Source: Congeria kusceri (lineage: Eukaryota; Mollusca; Bivalvia; Myida; Dreissenidae). Taken from it: 64,000 bases of DNA. Where the stretch lies: the NCBI GenBank assembly GCA_027627225.1, contig CM051028.1, positions 13,181,201 through 13,245,200 on the forward strand, written 5' to 3'. Each line of letters starts with the position of its first letter. Positions within the stretch are counted from its first letter, which is position 1. Of the stretch, positions 39,001-50,637 are shown piece by piece. The position numbers were made by a program, and so were the translations under genes. Under the pieces are notes generated by a model, which was not told where the DNA came from, did not search any database, and saw only the letters and a program-made list of their open reading frames with translations.

Positions 39001-39175
39001 GCCGAAACAACCTGCGTCTAGAATGAACTCGACCTCCAAGCCTAGCTCCCCGAAGAAAGTTTCATCAAGAAAAAGTTCAGGGTGTGTGCAGGTTAAAAGT
39101 AATGGTGATCAACCAATAGATGCAGATATTGGCACAAAGACCAACAGCGTTGAACCTGTGATGTCAGAAGAATAG
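33026..39175 (+). CDS. C2orf73-like protein, probably ciliary, complete
   Basis: Four exons, 33026-33081, 34279-34727, 38181-38296 and 38666-39175 (stop TAG), encode 376 residues; all introns are GT-AG with continuous phase. The N-terminus MAIYMPPLCRKKK is basic. The middle is rich in Pro, Asn and aromatic residues, with DDQHWWPSRV and VNFLRPNDGNQ. The core NYPIRGKRHGSFVWDPMP follows, then a helix (KKFINHYKIITAEEGVRQQE) and a low-complexity tail rich in Ser, Pro, Lys and Thr with several SPK/SPV sites. From memory the WWPS and RGKRHGSFV motifs recall vertebrate C2orf73, a protein of unknown function; I am only moderately sure. No signal peptide or membrane segment. Short Pro/Asn/Tyr motifs of this sort are also common in microtubule inner proteins, which is an inference. 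The promoter shared with SPATA17 supports a ciliary role. Exon 3 has two AG acceptors six bases apart. Confidence 0.88.
34824..36357. mobile_element. TIR element of about 1.5 kb, non-autonomous
   Basis: The left end CAGTCTTCACAAAACTCCGT continues CGGACCT; the right end is AGGACCTCCGAGTTTCGTGA followed by AGACTG, its inverted copy with few mismatches. Next to the right end is a self-complementary stretch with GTCTGACAGATTT and TCAGACCAAATGTCTGACA. No transposase motif is visible. It sits in intron 2 of the gene starting at 33026. Confidence 0.75.
36358..38180. other. Rest of intron 2 of the C2orf73-like gene
   Basis: AT-rich sequence; no exon or clear repeat. A B-box-like GAGTTCGAATCC near 37370 may be a SINE relic. 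Confidence 0.5.
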
Positions 39176-39259
39176 CTTTTTTTACAAGTCATAAATTATG
39201 TCTTACATGGTCATGTTTTTGTTAATATCTGGTGCTCTGATGCATTTATGAATTTAATT

Positions 39260-39265
39260 AATAAA
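39260..39265 (+). promoter_or_regulatory. Candidate poly(A) signal of the C2orf73-like gene
   Basis: AATAAA 85 bp behind the stop codon; further AATAAA hexamers occur near 39960. Confidence 0.5.
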
Positions 39266-42200
39266 TGTGAAGAGAAGAGTTGTTTTTTCGCATTTTTGGG
39301 AAAAATAACATAACAGTCGCCAGTCTTAAAATTATGTATTTAAAATGTATGACCATTTTACAACGAGAACATTGGCTTTAAAAGATTTTGTGTACCTTAG
39401 AATTATATACATTGTTTACTGCAGAAAATATTTTACTAGCTGTTCATTGTTTTTTGTTTTTTTCCTGTCCACTTATTTTGTGTAGCAGTATTTTTTCACA
39501 TACAATATTTGGAAAGCATTCAAACTAATACAATATTGTTATTTACTGTTTAAACATTTCAACTATTTTCCACTTCACTCATTTAGATATTTTTATTTTA
39601 TATATCTAGAATCATAGTAAATATTGTATTAACACTATCCATAATAGATCTATATTCTTAAATTGTTGCTTTAGACTATATTTACATAATTAAATAATTC
39701 CTTCTTGTACATGTACTGTATAGCATCAATAATGTTGAAGGAAATTTTTGGACAGATATTTCAAGCAACTCGACATGTTTCAACATTTGTGCAATACATG
39801 AAAACAGATCAGTGCATTAATTTTCAGATGCTACTTTAGAGTATTCTTAGGATATTATTCTGGATTTATTGACCAGTAGAACCATAAAACTTAAAGAGTG
39901 CAATTTGTTTAGAATGACCTTAGAACATGGAGAATACATTTTGTAGCTTTGTAACAAATACTTTAATAAAAACCTTCATCGAAATTGAAAAAGAAGTTTG
40001 CCTCAAGAGAAATCATTTTTCATTTGCCTGCCTTACTCTGAATAACATAATTTTCTTGTATAATTTGACACGAACTTGTTTTTTATCATTGCATGCCTTA
40101 CTCTGAATAACATAATTTTCTTGTATAATTTGACACCAACTTGTTTTTTATCATTGCATGCTTTAATTGTTTATATTTTATCAAATAATGAGGCATGATT
40201 GAAAGAAAAAGTCAGTCTAATTGATTCTATATGTGCCAGTGATGTAACTTGCATACAGTATAATAACACTGTTGCTATTTTATATGGTTATTGCATAAAT
40301 CTGTTAGTTTCTTTCAGAATTTTAAATATTTAATTTAATGTTCAATTAAATCATAGTTTTCAGTTGTTGTTTTTTAAGCTGTTTTTTTTTTCCACAAAAA
40401 TATTTTCATATGTTTCAAGTTAGTGAATGAAAATCGTTAGTGTTTACTGGTGTTGTCAGTAAACATCATTATATGTATATTGTATTCACTTTTTCTGTCA
40501 CTGCCAAAACTCTTTCAGTTACAGTCACATTTTGTACTGCGATGATATTTTAATACTACAGATACAACTTAAGTTTTGAAGTCACGGGACAGTCTCAACC
40601 ACAAAAACGCCTAATCAACATTAAAATTTCTAAAGCATGCTATATATTTATTGATCACAGTTTATTGTGTGTTTTCACCATACTATGTAACGTATTTCAC
40701 CTAAATATATACTATATAATTTACTACATAAGTAAACTCAATATATATGTTTTCAGGTGATGTAAAGTAAATTTTCTTTTTATTAATGTGTTTGTTCTAC
40801 CAGTTAATCCTACGTGGATTTCTTTTTGCTTCGACAAAGTACGTGTGAAATGGAAATTATATTTATTTACTATGTTGCTTGTATCATGCTTATATATTCA
40901 TATGATACAATGTTTGTATAATATATGTGCCAATGTTAACAAATACTGTTGAGTTTTGCATATAATGCATGTGGTAACTTTATACTATAGTATTAATGAT
41001 TATATGTTATTAATTATTTGTTATTTTTATAATCAGAGTAATTAAAAATGTGCCTTTGATATCTTTTGTAGAATTTACAATATTTTTTCATAGATAATTT
41101 GTTATGTTGCGAATCTGTGATTATGTTATCAGAAATTATGTGCTGAATATTATTCAAGAAGTATTCTCGTTAAAGTATTTTGTGAGTTCACTATGTTTAA
41201 TACATGTATATCAGGTAAATAGTTGTAATCATTTTTGTTGGTTATTGTAATACTTTTCTGTTACCAGATATACGAATATTGTTTGGTGGTGTACTTATTT
41301 TGCCAGACATTGGGGGAGGGGAATTCATTTACACATATATCTTCATGTAGTGCATATCAAAAGTATGCCAAGCAGTAAAGTCAGATATAAACGAATATGC
41401 TAACCAATTGTAATAAGTGTTTTATACTATTTTTTGGCAACTAACACAATGAAAGTAAGAAAGAAAAAGAGAAGAGTACTGTGATACTACCTCAGAGAAG
41501 AATAAAACATTGTCAGAAATGTTGTTTTTTTACCAATGCATGATGGTAATTTGGTTGTGGTGATCATATAAGTTTGACTTTATTAAGTTTTTAAATACGT
41601 GAACATTTAAATTTATTTGTGCCAAAGTACCACAAACACCTTTTTTTTATTTGTTAAGTTCAGAAGATCATTATACTGGACAATATTTATTGGTATACCC
41701 TTGTTGTACTTTATTGTTTTAAATGCGAGTTTTCAACAATAATACTACTATAATTAATGTCTTTCTTGTTGTTACCTATGTTCTGTAATCTGCTCAATGT
41801 TTTTCTGTATATGTGACGTATATGTTGGTTTTTTTTTTATTTGCTTTATATGTGCTTTTATACAATCTTTTGTAACGACATGTTTTTATCAGCCAAAAAC
41901 TGCTGCTAAAATTTGGAGTTCGTTTATAACTTACCTTCAATGACATTATTTGCCATAAGTGCATGTTGATCAATATATCAATCATGGCTTAAATAGTGAT
42001 TATGTTGACTAATTGCAAATTGTTGTTAATATGTAGCAAACCATTGTTTGGAGGGCAAACAGTATGTCACCGTTTACATCTAGCTTATTTGATGGCTATA
42101 CACTGTCAAAATAAATATTACTTGTGATAAAAACCAGCGGATGTTAATAATGGTTTCTCTGGTGATATCACTGGAGTTTCATTTTATTGAATTACTTGTT

Positions 42201-44109
42201 AATGAATTCAACAGGTATTCCCTTGGTTTGCACACTGTTTTAAGGGCGAATATAATGCATAATAGTGTTTTATTCCAAGTAAAGAAACGCTGTTGATTTT
42301 AATGTTAGTATGTCGTTATCGTGTCCTCATCTGTTTCTTGTTACGTGTATTCCTAAACATTTTCGTCATGTGATTGAACAATAAATTCCTTTTATTTACA
42401 ACAACTTACGTGTCTCTTGTCTCTGAAATACAATGAGATGGAATGTGTTAAAACTATGTTGTAAAATGCACGTATCAACCATAACAAACCAGACGTGTCA
42501 CTGATTGCGTGAAGTAGTGTGTTCCTTGGGGACTAGACTAGACATGGAGTCCTCATAGGCGAGAAACACCTTTATTCATTTGAGTTACCAATCACAAATT
42601 ACGATAACAAACAGACACGTGCAATGCAAGTGACATGTGCTTGCAGGTTGTAATGTATGAGTTCTTTCCACCCCAAAAGTTGCATTGTGCGTACATCTGA
42701 GTTGTTTCCTCACCACGTCGTATCGTCCAATTTCTGGGCACATCGAATTACTTTTCAGTACGATATGCATCGCTATAAAATCACCAGTTTGAAAGTTAAG
42801 TTAAAAGAATTACGAAACGTCGGCTGTAGCATTAGTAGCGAAGCACCTATGTAATCACACGTGGTTGATCATTTAAGCAAGTGACCAATGGCCTTTCCAA
42901 CGCGGTCCACAACACGCACAACACAAACAAACAAACAAAACTGATGACACCTATGACTACGTAAATATCTGGAAGTGTACAGCATGTGTTACGTAACAAA
43001 AACACAGCATCCGTGTCAAAAAAGAGGGGCGTTCATATATTAAGGGCGTAGTACCGTCTCGGCTAATATCACACACACTTTTGTTGTGAGTAGACGTGCA
43101 CATCGGCATGTAACATTTTCTTTAGCACGAATCGGTACAAAACCTAACAATCATCCGTGACTCTATGTTTTATATTCGATTTTTCAAATCCTTTAAAATG
43201 TTCCATTGCATGTTGCTGTGCAATATAGATGATTTATAAATATGCTCTGAATGTATTTCAATAACTTTTACATCATATTCTTACATGTTTAGCTGTGCAC
43301 ATGTATCGACTTATAACAGGACACCATACCTACTTATTTACTTATTGAAACTAAATGGCTTCGGTCATAGTAAATAAGCATGCGTGTCTAAAATATACAT
43401 TATATTCTATAATATAACAAAAAACACTTTCTAAAGTTAATATACTTTTTATTAAACCAAAAACATTAGCATAAATTTTACTAAACCAAAAATATAATTT
43501 ATATAAAATAATTACACTAACAACCATATATAGGGACGGGTTATTTTTTAATATAATGTTTACATGTACACAAGAATGTTATTATATAAATTATATTTAT
43601 ATAAAGCTAAACTTTTATTCAGTGTCTTAACCAAAGCTTCAATAAAATGTCACAATTCAATAATATTTATCACAGAACACACAATTATTGATTTGTACTT
43701 TTCTGGTTACATATTATAACACAAACATGAAAGCAAACATTTATAATTACAATATAAAGTGCAAAAAAGAAGATAATAACAATACAATATCAGGTTATAA
43801 ACAAACATATTATATATTCACGCAAGTATAAAAAAAATGCAAAAAAAGACTGAGTCTATATAAAAGAAAGAACGACATTGTCCACGCAGATGTATAATTA
43901 CAGGTTTGGTTTTATACATTGTTTTCCCATAATATATAATTAACGAGACTTATTATTATACATCTCTGGCTAAGACATTTTATGTAGCATGTATTACAAC
44001 CAGTTTGTAGTTTTAAATATTTAATGTGAAGACATAACACGTATATGCCATTGTGTTGTTATTGCTATTTAGGGACTGATGATACATCGTAGCATGATGA
44101 ATTTGTTTC
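39266..44109. other. Intergenic region, no gene recognised
   Basis: Nearly five kilobases of AT-rich sequence between two convergent transcription units. Apart from a 65-bp duplication I see no exon, RNA gene or mobile element with definable ends. Confidence 0.55.
40031..40160. repeat. 65-bp tandem duplication
   Basis: The stretch starting CCTTACTCTGAATAACATAA occurs at 40031 and again at 40096 with a single difference (CACGAAC versus CACCAAC), so the duplication is recent. Confidence 0.92.
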
Positions 44110-44786
44110 TTAATGTCGGTGGAAGGTTGGCTTGCCGACTTGTTCAAAGCACTCCGATGGATGCTGCGAAAAGTAAGGCACTATTGATATGTGTTCATAA
44201 GATACATACATGATAATATATACTTATTTGCACAGTGTTTGCGACATGCTTTTTTCGTGTGTCCCATTTTTTGTTTTAGACAGTTGCCCACTAATAGTTC
44301 CCTCATTATGGACGGTAACTTAGGAATTTAATTTGGTTATCTTTACACGACGTGGTTAGTGCTCACATGGTATGTTTTGTTCCATCTGGGCAAAAAATAA
44401 TGAACATTCCCTTAGTTAAGAATGCTCCCTAGTAAGACAATTACAAAAAGTAAGTTTATTTCACAAAGGTTAAGCCGTCAGTCTTTATTAGAAGTATTGA
44501 CGTTCACAAGGTCTTACGGCTTTTAAAAACAAATCATGAGTATCGTAAATATTACAGGTTGTAACGTTTTCTTTCACTGCTGTAAATAAATTGTTAAACA
44601 TATCATGCAAATAATACAACTTAAATTAACAACATACCGTACGTTTACGTTTTTGAATATTTTTCTTATACAAGCAAAAAGCAAGTATTGCCAACAGAAC
44701 CACGTCAGCAACTGTAGCCACGGCAACAGCGATGAGTATGGTTTTGTCACTGGTATCGTCGATGGTTTCTACGCCTACGTCACAAC
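44110..44786 (-). CDS. Transmembrane helix and cytoplasmic tail exons
   Basis: Exon 44786-44638 (phase 1 to 0) encodes an acidic stalk (CDVGVETIDDTSDKT), a hydrophobic helix of about 24 residues (ILIAVAVATVADVVLLAI and on) and a basic stop-transfer KKNIQKRKR. Exon 44163-44110 encodes HPSECFEQVGKPTFHRH and the stop TAA. This gives a type I membrane topology with the extracellular modules N-terminal. Confidence 0.75.
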
Positions 44787-45115
44787 CTAAGTGTGCATTC
44801 GGAATATAGTAAACTTCAGTTTACATTTAGTAAATGCATGACGTTTGATAATATTTTTTCAATATAAACATTTTACTATACGATATATTTAGCAAGATAT
44901 GTTTTAAATAAATATCAGTTTCATCATATAAATACGTAGGCTCGACACAGTAGTGTCTGTAGCTAATCCAGGTGATGTACGTTATTCCATAATTAGTTTT
45001 GCATTGAAATAAACGGACACAATCACCATTGTAATATTAATGACGTCACTCTGTTATTCCTCTGATATGCTCTGTGTTTTCTGTGAACTTCTTGTTGTCC
45101 GAGAAAGGAGCTTAC

Positions 45116-47083
45116 CGTCTTTCTGCCAGTCATACTTGTCCTTCTCTGGGCGACAATAACTGCAATGGTTGTCCGGATCCTTTTCACCGGAGGCGACACA
45201 TTTTCCAGCAATAAGGCAAACTCTGACTGAAAGTAAAATTGATGATATATTACGCATATATCTGCATCACATTGTGTTATACGTTCGTATATATGTAAGG
45301 AAATCGAAATATTAGCATAGTTGGACAATATATTTAATACTTGTTAAACTTATGTATTTTGCCTTATACCAATCGCAGGAGATTTAGTAACCTAATAGGG
45401 ACAAAAGTATAATTTTCACATATATTCTACAACGTCCACATTGTTTGAAAGTTTTTTTTTATAACTTCAGCATACATACAAATTATTCATACTTACTTTC
45501 AGATGAATGAATCCTTGTTCAGAGTCAAAAGATAAGCACGTGGTATCCAGAACAGCCACTTTGGTACTTCTGCTAAAGCTGAGGCTATTATTGCTAATCG
45601 CTGTATCATACTACAAATATTCACACCATTTTCAGTATTTTTCCTCATTTATACATATATACAATATTCACAAATATTCTCATTAAAAGATGTAATAACA
45701 CATGGTAATACATTTTTTAAACCTGTTTGGACTTGAAATGTCGGGTTTTTGTGATCAGTTATGTGGTCCAATTTTTTTTTTAATTTGATTACATTTTGCA
45801 TATAATGAATATATATGCTTTACTGTATGTTGTTTTTTATATTTATACTCATGACTTTATATTGTCAATTATAATAACTTTATTTGTATATCATTTTTGT
45901 TTATTTAATTTATATTTACTTTGATTTTAAAGGGAAGTGTCACTTTAAACACATTGTACATAGAACACTTTCTTTGTAAACTTTCCAAAACATGCTGTAT
46001 AGCAATGTTTTGTTACTAAACCAAATGGGTTTTGCCTCTGCAACTACCAAAGGATCGACGGACCGTTTTTGGCGATTAACAAATGAAATAGGGCAGTGCG
46101 CATCCCAACCTTGTTGCAAACTGCGGGTATATATACGGTGTCACGTGTTACTATCTTGCCGCTGCCGTAAAACTGAAAGTGTAATGATTTGCATGATTTG
46201 TCTTTGGGTTACCCTTAGATCATACCTAAAATTAACGAACATATTTTATTGAATGCGTTATGAACGAAACATGCTATGCGTAGGTATATGCTATTTTGTA
46301 AATATGGATTTTCTTGTTATTCTGTTATTGTCAGTCCTATCGTATATTTTATAAAAATGCACACACGATGCAACTGCACATCACCAAAAACGAAGTTATG
46401 AAATATACTACTTAATGTGTATTTTGAAGCTATATTTGTATAACATTGCAACCAAAGAAACCCATATGCAGTATTACTTCTTTTGCAATAACCGTGCATA
46501 CGCTGTTTTTGCTGCAGCCATCTCTGGTCGTATATCGCAAGGTCTCACACGCCTTCACGGTCGGATTGCAGATGCCTCCACCGGTGGTGCTTACAATGTC
46601 CGGGGGTTCAGAAACATTCACTTTACAGTTGCTCAGTGGATCAAACCCCGCGAAACATTCACACTCTCCTGAAGGTGTTTACACATGCATTATATAATAG
46701 TGTTTCGTACCCGAATGCCAAGTACGAAGATGATTTTACGTTAAATATCTGTTGTTGTTGTGTTTTTTTTAAGTTATGAGTTCTTTGTATGGAACACCCA
46801 TTAACCAAAAACATGTTGCTGACAACTATCAACATTTGTATATCGCGTACAATCAATAAAAAAAATAATATCACAATGTACTACTAATTCTTTTATATAT
46901 AGAATGCCAGCTAGGACATGATGCACACAGTGACTAATAAAGCTGACCAGTAGATACTAAATGAAATATTTAATACGAGTAAGTAACAGTATTCACTTAA
47001 CCGTTGCCAGTACAGAGGCCGTTGCCATAACAATTGTCAACACAAGAGTTTTTGAAGGTCTGTGCGATAGTGGGATTTGCTGC
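45116..47083 (-). CDS. Juxtamembrane EGF and Cys-rich exons
   Basis: Exons 47083-47002 (phase 0 to 1; CVDNCYGNGLCTGNG), 46668-46502 (1 to 0; GECECFAGFDPLSNC), 45610-45497 (0 to 0; VAVLDTTCLSFDSEQGF) and 45226-45116 (VCLIAGKC...NHCSYCRPEKDKYDW). The last exon repeats the CxxxGxC module of 54320-54185. Its good frame needs phase 1 while the exon before leaves in phase 0, so a base is missing or a boundary is misread. Confidence 0.6.
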
Positions 47084-47544
47084 CTGTGGGGAATATAATA
47101 AATAATTTTCACCATTTAGGCATTTACCCATTTACCCATTAATACACATTCATGTAAGATCAATATAATTGTATTATACTGGCAGTTGGGCTGTTAGGTT
47201 TTTCTTTGAAATACACAATGTAAACTATTTTTTCGACAAAAATATAATGATGGCATAAATTAATCGCGCATTTCTAGTCCTATAGAAGCTGTCTTACCAT
47301 TAATGGAATGCTTATTTGACTTTTATGAAAACAATATTATGAGTTCACATTTGCTAATGTACTTTTAAACATTGATTATATTTGACGTCATTTTAATACA
47401 GATGTTATTTATATGTGCGTGTATGTTTTCCGCGTTTTATACACGATTGTATTGCTGGCATGTAACTTGTATCAAATACAATTAAGTACAAGTGTACTTT
47501 TGATGAAGCTTGAATTTGCAGATTGATACAATCCATACAAGTAC

Positions 47545-48627
47545 CTGTAATTCTACATCTGTCTCCACAATTTGTTTGGCTACCGACTTCGTGCTGACAC
47601 ATGCGGATTCTGTGGCGGCAGATGAGTTTGAATTTCCATTCACCTAGCAAAAGGTAAAATTACTTACCAGAATGTGCAATTTACCCTTTAATTTTAAAAC
47701 ATCCCATAGGCAGCCACTATTGCTACCTTTCAGTTTAAGTCTTTTTCATTATTGTATAAACAAAGCATTAAATAGTAAACAAATCTTTATCAGAAAAAAA
47801 GTTATATTGTTTGGGTTTCGTTGCGTCATTCTACATCGACTGGGATTCTCATTATATTCTGCATTTCCAATCGACACTCGTATGTAATACCATCTTGTCT
47901 TGGGCACAGTCATTTGATGAATTTCCAGCGATAGTGGACGCCATAGCAGCTTCATCGCTGTTGCAGTGTTCTCTAAGATATGTCTGACATGCCTATACTG
48001 CCTTCTCATACTCGTCATTACTTGCTGACACTTGTCGCTGAAACCGTTTGTATTATGAAATGATTATGCAAGGGCTATGATGCTAACCGCTTGACTTGCA
48101 ATAGTTGCACAATTAGTATGTATCAAGAAGATAACAAAATTCTACACGAGCATACAAAAGGACGAACGAAAGTTACAACTATTCACTTAGATCAAGAGTC
48201 TAAGATAAAAGAAATATGTTTTGAGAGTAGAAAAATATTGCATTGCTCCAATTTGGGTGTCTAGGTATAAACAACCTACATATGCAATATCTTTCCGGAT
48301 ATGTGTTTTTAATTGTAATTATTGCTATACCTTTTGGCGGACAATACTGAGTTTGAATGTTCGTATTTTCTTCAAATTGTCAAGTCCTTCCACTGTATCA
48401 TGGCTGTCTAGAAATCTAATAGATCGCTTTAGTCCTGTCTTTTGTCAATGTTCCAAGGTTGGTTCCTGGCTTGTCTTCGAACTTGGAGCACCACTCGGCT
48501 TCATTTCGGTGAAAAGTTTGTTCCCTATTTCCATCGTTGTCCTTCGGACAAATGCAAAATTGCTCGTCGTCATTCCAGCTTGAGAGGTTAGCTTTCAGGA
48601 TTCAATAGAGACTCTTCGTCCGACACT
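47545..48627 (-). pseudogene. Damaged Cys-rich linker exons, second cassette
   Basis: Exon 48627-48331 starts VSDEESLLNPES (compare VSREESLHNPK in the first cassette) and then reads TAA at 48588-48590. A +1 frame continues NLSSWNDDEQFCICPKDN and itself stops at about 48425, after which RSIRFLDSHDTV continues in a third frame. Exon 48037-47891 reads VSASNDEYEKAV, TAG, ACQTYLREHCNSDEAAM in a single frame. Exon 47643-47545 (VNGNSNSSAATESACVS) is open. Confidence 0.65.
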
Positions 48628-49212
48628 CTACAGAAAATCAATAATTTTATTTCTATTTTAATTGGATTATATGGCACATATTTAGATATTATATTTTACA
48701 TTAGCTACCCAATTTTACTAAGTAGTCGATTGCAATACAACATCAGCACCAAACGAACTACGTAACGTTAGAACATCATTACTGATAGTGTCGGTACTCA
48801 TTGATGTAAAGGCGCTGATTCCGCGTTCGATTTATAATATCTTGAAAGTAATACAAGTACTGCTTTATTCATAATGGCAGTACTTTAACGAAACATACTA
48901 TTCCATCCCTTACTGTAAAACATTTTATCGGCAGTTTACATTTCCTCAAACAGCACTATTTGTTGATATGGTTAATAATCGAAGACACGGAGTTCGAATC
49001 TCAACATAGCACAATGCATGGTTAACGTTTTCTGTCGGATTAAGAAAACGTGGTTAAATCTATCAAGTATTTATGAATGCTATGCACAGCAAGTAACAAT
49101 GCTGTATTCAATTGTTTAAGTAGTACAAAGAAATAATAAATAATAGTTTTATTTTTATGGCATTTTTTATGCCCATTGGTAAACAGGCTTTAATACCGAA
49201 TGATTTTCTTAC

Positions 49213-50510
49213 TTCCAAGACATTGAAAAATTGTCTGGGTCTCCATTCCACCACCACCATAACCAATAGTAGTTGTGAGACAATGTCATTGAGCCGTCCC
49301 GATGGCGGAAATCATCCCGCCAGTTGCCGTTAAAGTGTCCGCACAGTCCTTCGACATTGTTCATATCAGCAGGAGACGGGTACATGTAAATGTTCATTGG
49401 TGACCACCATTGTGTCACAAAGTAGTACAGCTCGATAGAAGTTCCATACGGTAGGTGAAACTATATTATAATATTAATAATAAATATAATTTTTATTATG
49501 TTGTTTGCAACTGAATTTCAATTTGCGCTCTTTAATTCCGTATTCAAATACAGTAGTTATCGGCATTAATGAAAATCAAGATTATAATTATTCTATTTGG
49601 TTGCATGATTTCATGTATTATAATTATTACAAAAAGAAAACTATCTAAATTAATTTGTTAATAAGCCCTTGGATAAAACACATAAAATGATTTTACTGAA
49701 ACAAACATCGTTTTACTAAAACGTTTTCAAAGAATATGATGGTAGTAATGAAATTATTTTTATATTGTTTTTAATTGGATGTTTGCTAAACCATTTTACT
49801 GCTATATGGACATTTAAAAAAAATCAAACATTGAATGTCGCACTGTTTGACTGTAGCTTGAATAAAGGACTCCATTTAGTACTCCATCACTAGTGTTCAC
49901 GGCTTCAACTATGTGGTCTTGGCAATGATTCACAACAAACAGGTCTCTGCCAGCTCGTATGGCAACACCGCAGGTACATGAAGCCCAACCTCCGTTGCAA
50001 ATTTCGGTTTCTATTTGCACCTGCATACAAAACATTTCAATGGGACAGCATATTATTATTGCTCATTAATTGTCTGCCAGTCGCTTCGAATAGCATTTAT
50101 TGCTGTAGTACTATATAAATTAAATTAGTTTATTATTATGATACCTAACAATATAAATGGAATTTCCATCTGTACACATTAGAATTGGCTTAAAAGTTTG
50201 TAGAAAGTTATACCTCAACTGGATACTGTTTATGTTTATACATAATGAATTTTCCTTCTAGTTGCATACTGTAATATCTGAAAAGGCAGATGTATATGAT
50301 GTCAAATAATTATTCATTTTATTACAAACATGTGCATGTTTTTTCCCCAAATTTTCGTGTCGTTATCTTTGTTATTTTAAAGCTATCCCGCTCAATAAGT
50401 CCTTTCAGTATAGTATACGTTTCTGTAACCAGTAAAACTTACTGTCCGTCAAATGTTTGAAGTCTTGGGTCGTTTGTTACATAGCACAATGTGTTCTTCC
50501 AGAAGTGGTC
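49213..50510 (-). CDS. VWD domain B exons
   Basis: Exons 50510-50443 (phase 0 to 2), 50277-50214 (2 to 0), 50020-49844 (0 to 0, 177 bp) and 49460-49213 (0 to 2). The domain is canonical: CYVTNDPRLQTFDGQ, YYSMQLEGKFIMYKHKQYPV, CTCGVAIRAGRDLFVVNHC, LPYGTSIELYYF and EGLCGHFNGNWRDDF. A Trp-rich stretch (WLWWWWNGDPDNFSMSW) follows. Exon sizes and phases mirror domain A, including the identical 177-bp third exon. No lesion within these exons. Confidence 0.75.
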
Positions 50511-50637
50511 CTAGTCACGTACAACAATCTGCTAATCGAATCCGTACCGTTATCTATCAAAATATTATTCACCATATTGATTACGCTTTTTGTATTATGC
50601 CATACACACACTGTCAGTAATTCTCTGCTGCACTTGC

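Noticed and set aside
45023..45328. 101-codon minus-strand frame over the 45226-45116 exon
   Set aside because: It is a different frame from the cysteine module VCLIAGKC...CSYCRPEKD, which matches the repeated family module.
48221..48583. 120-codon plus-strand frame
   Set aside because: It is the antisense shadow of the frameshifted linker exon 48627-48331, which shows family similarity and splice sites on minus.
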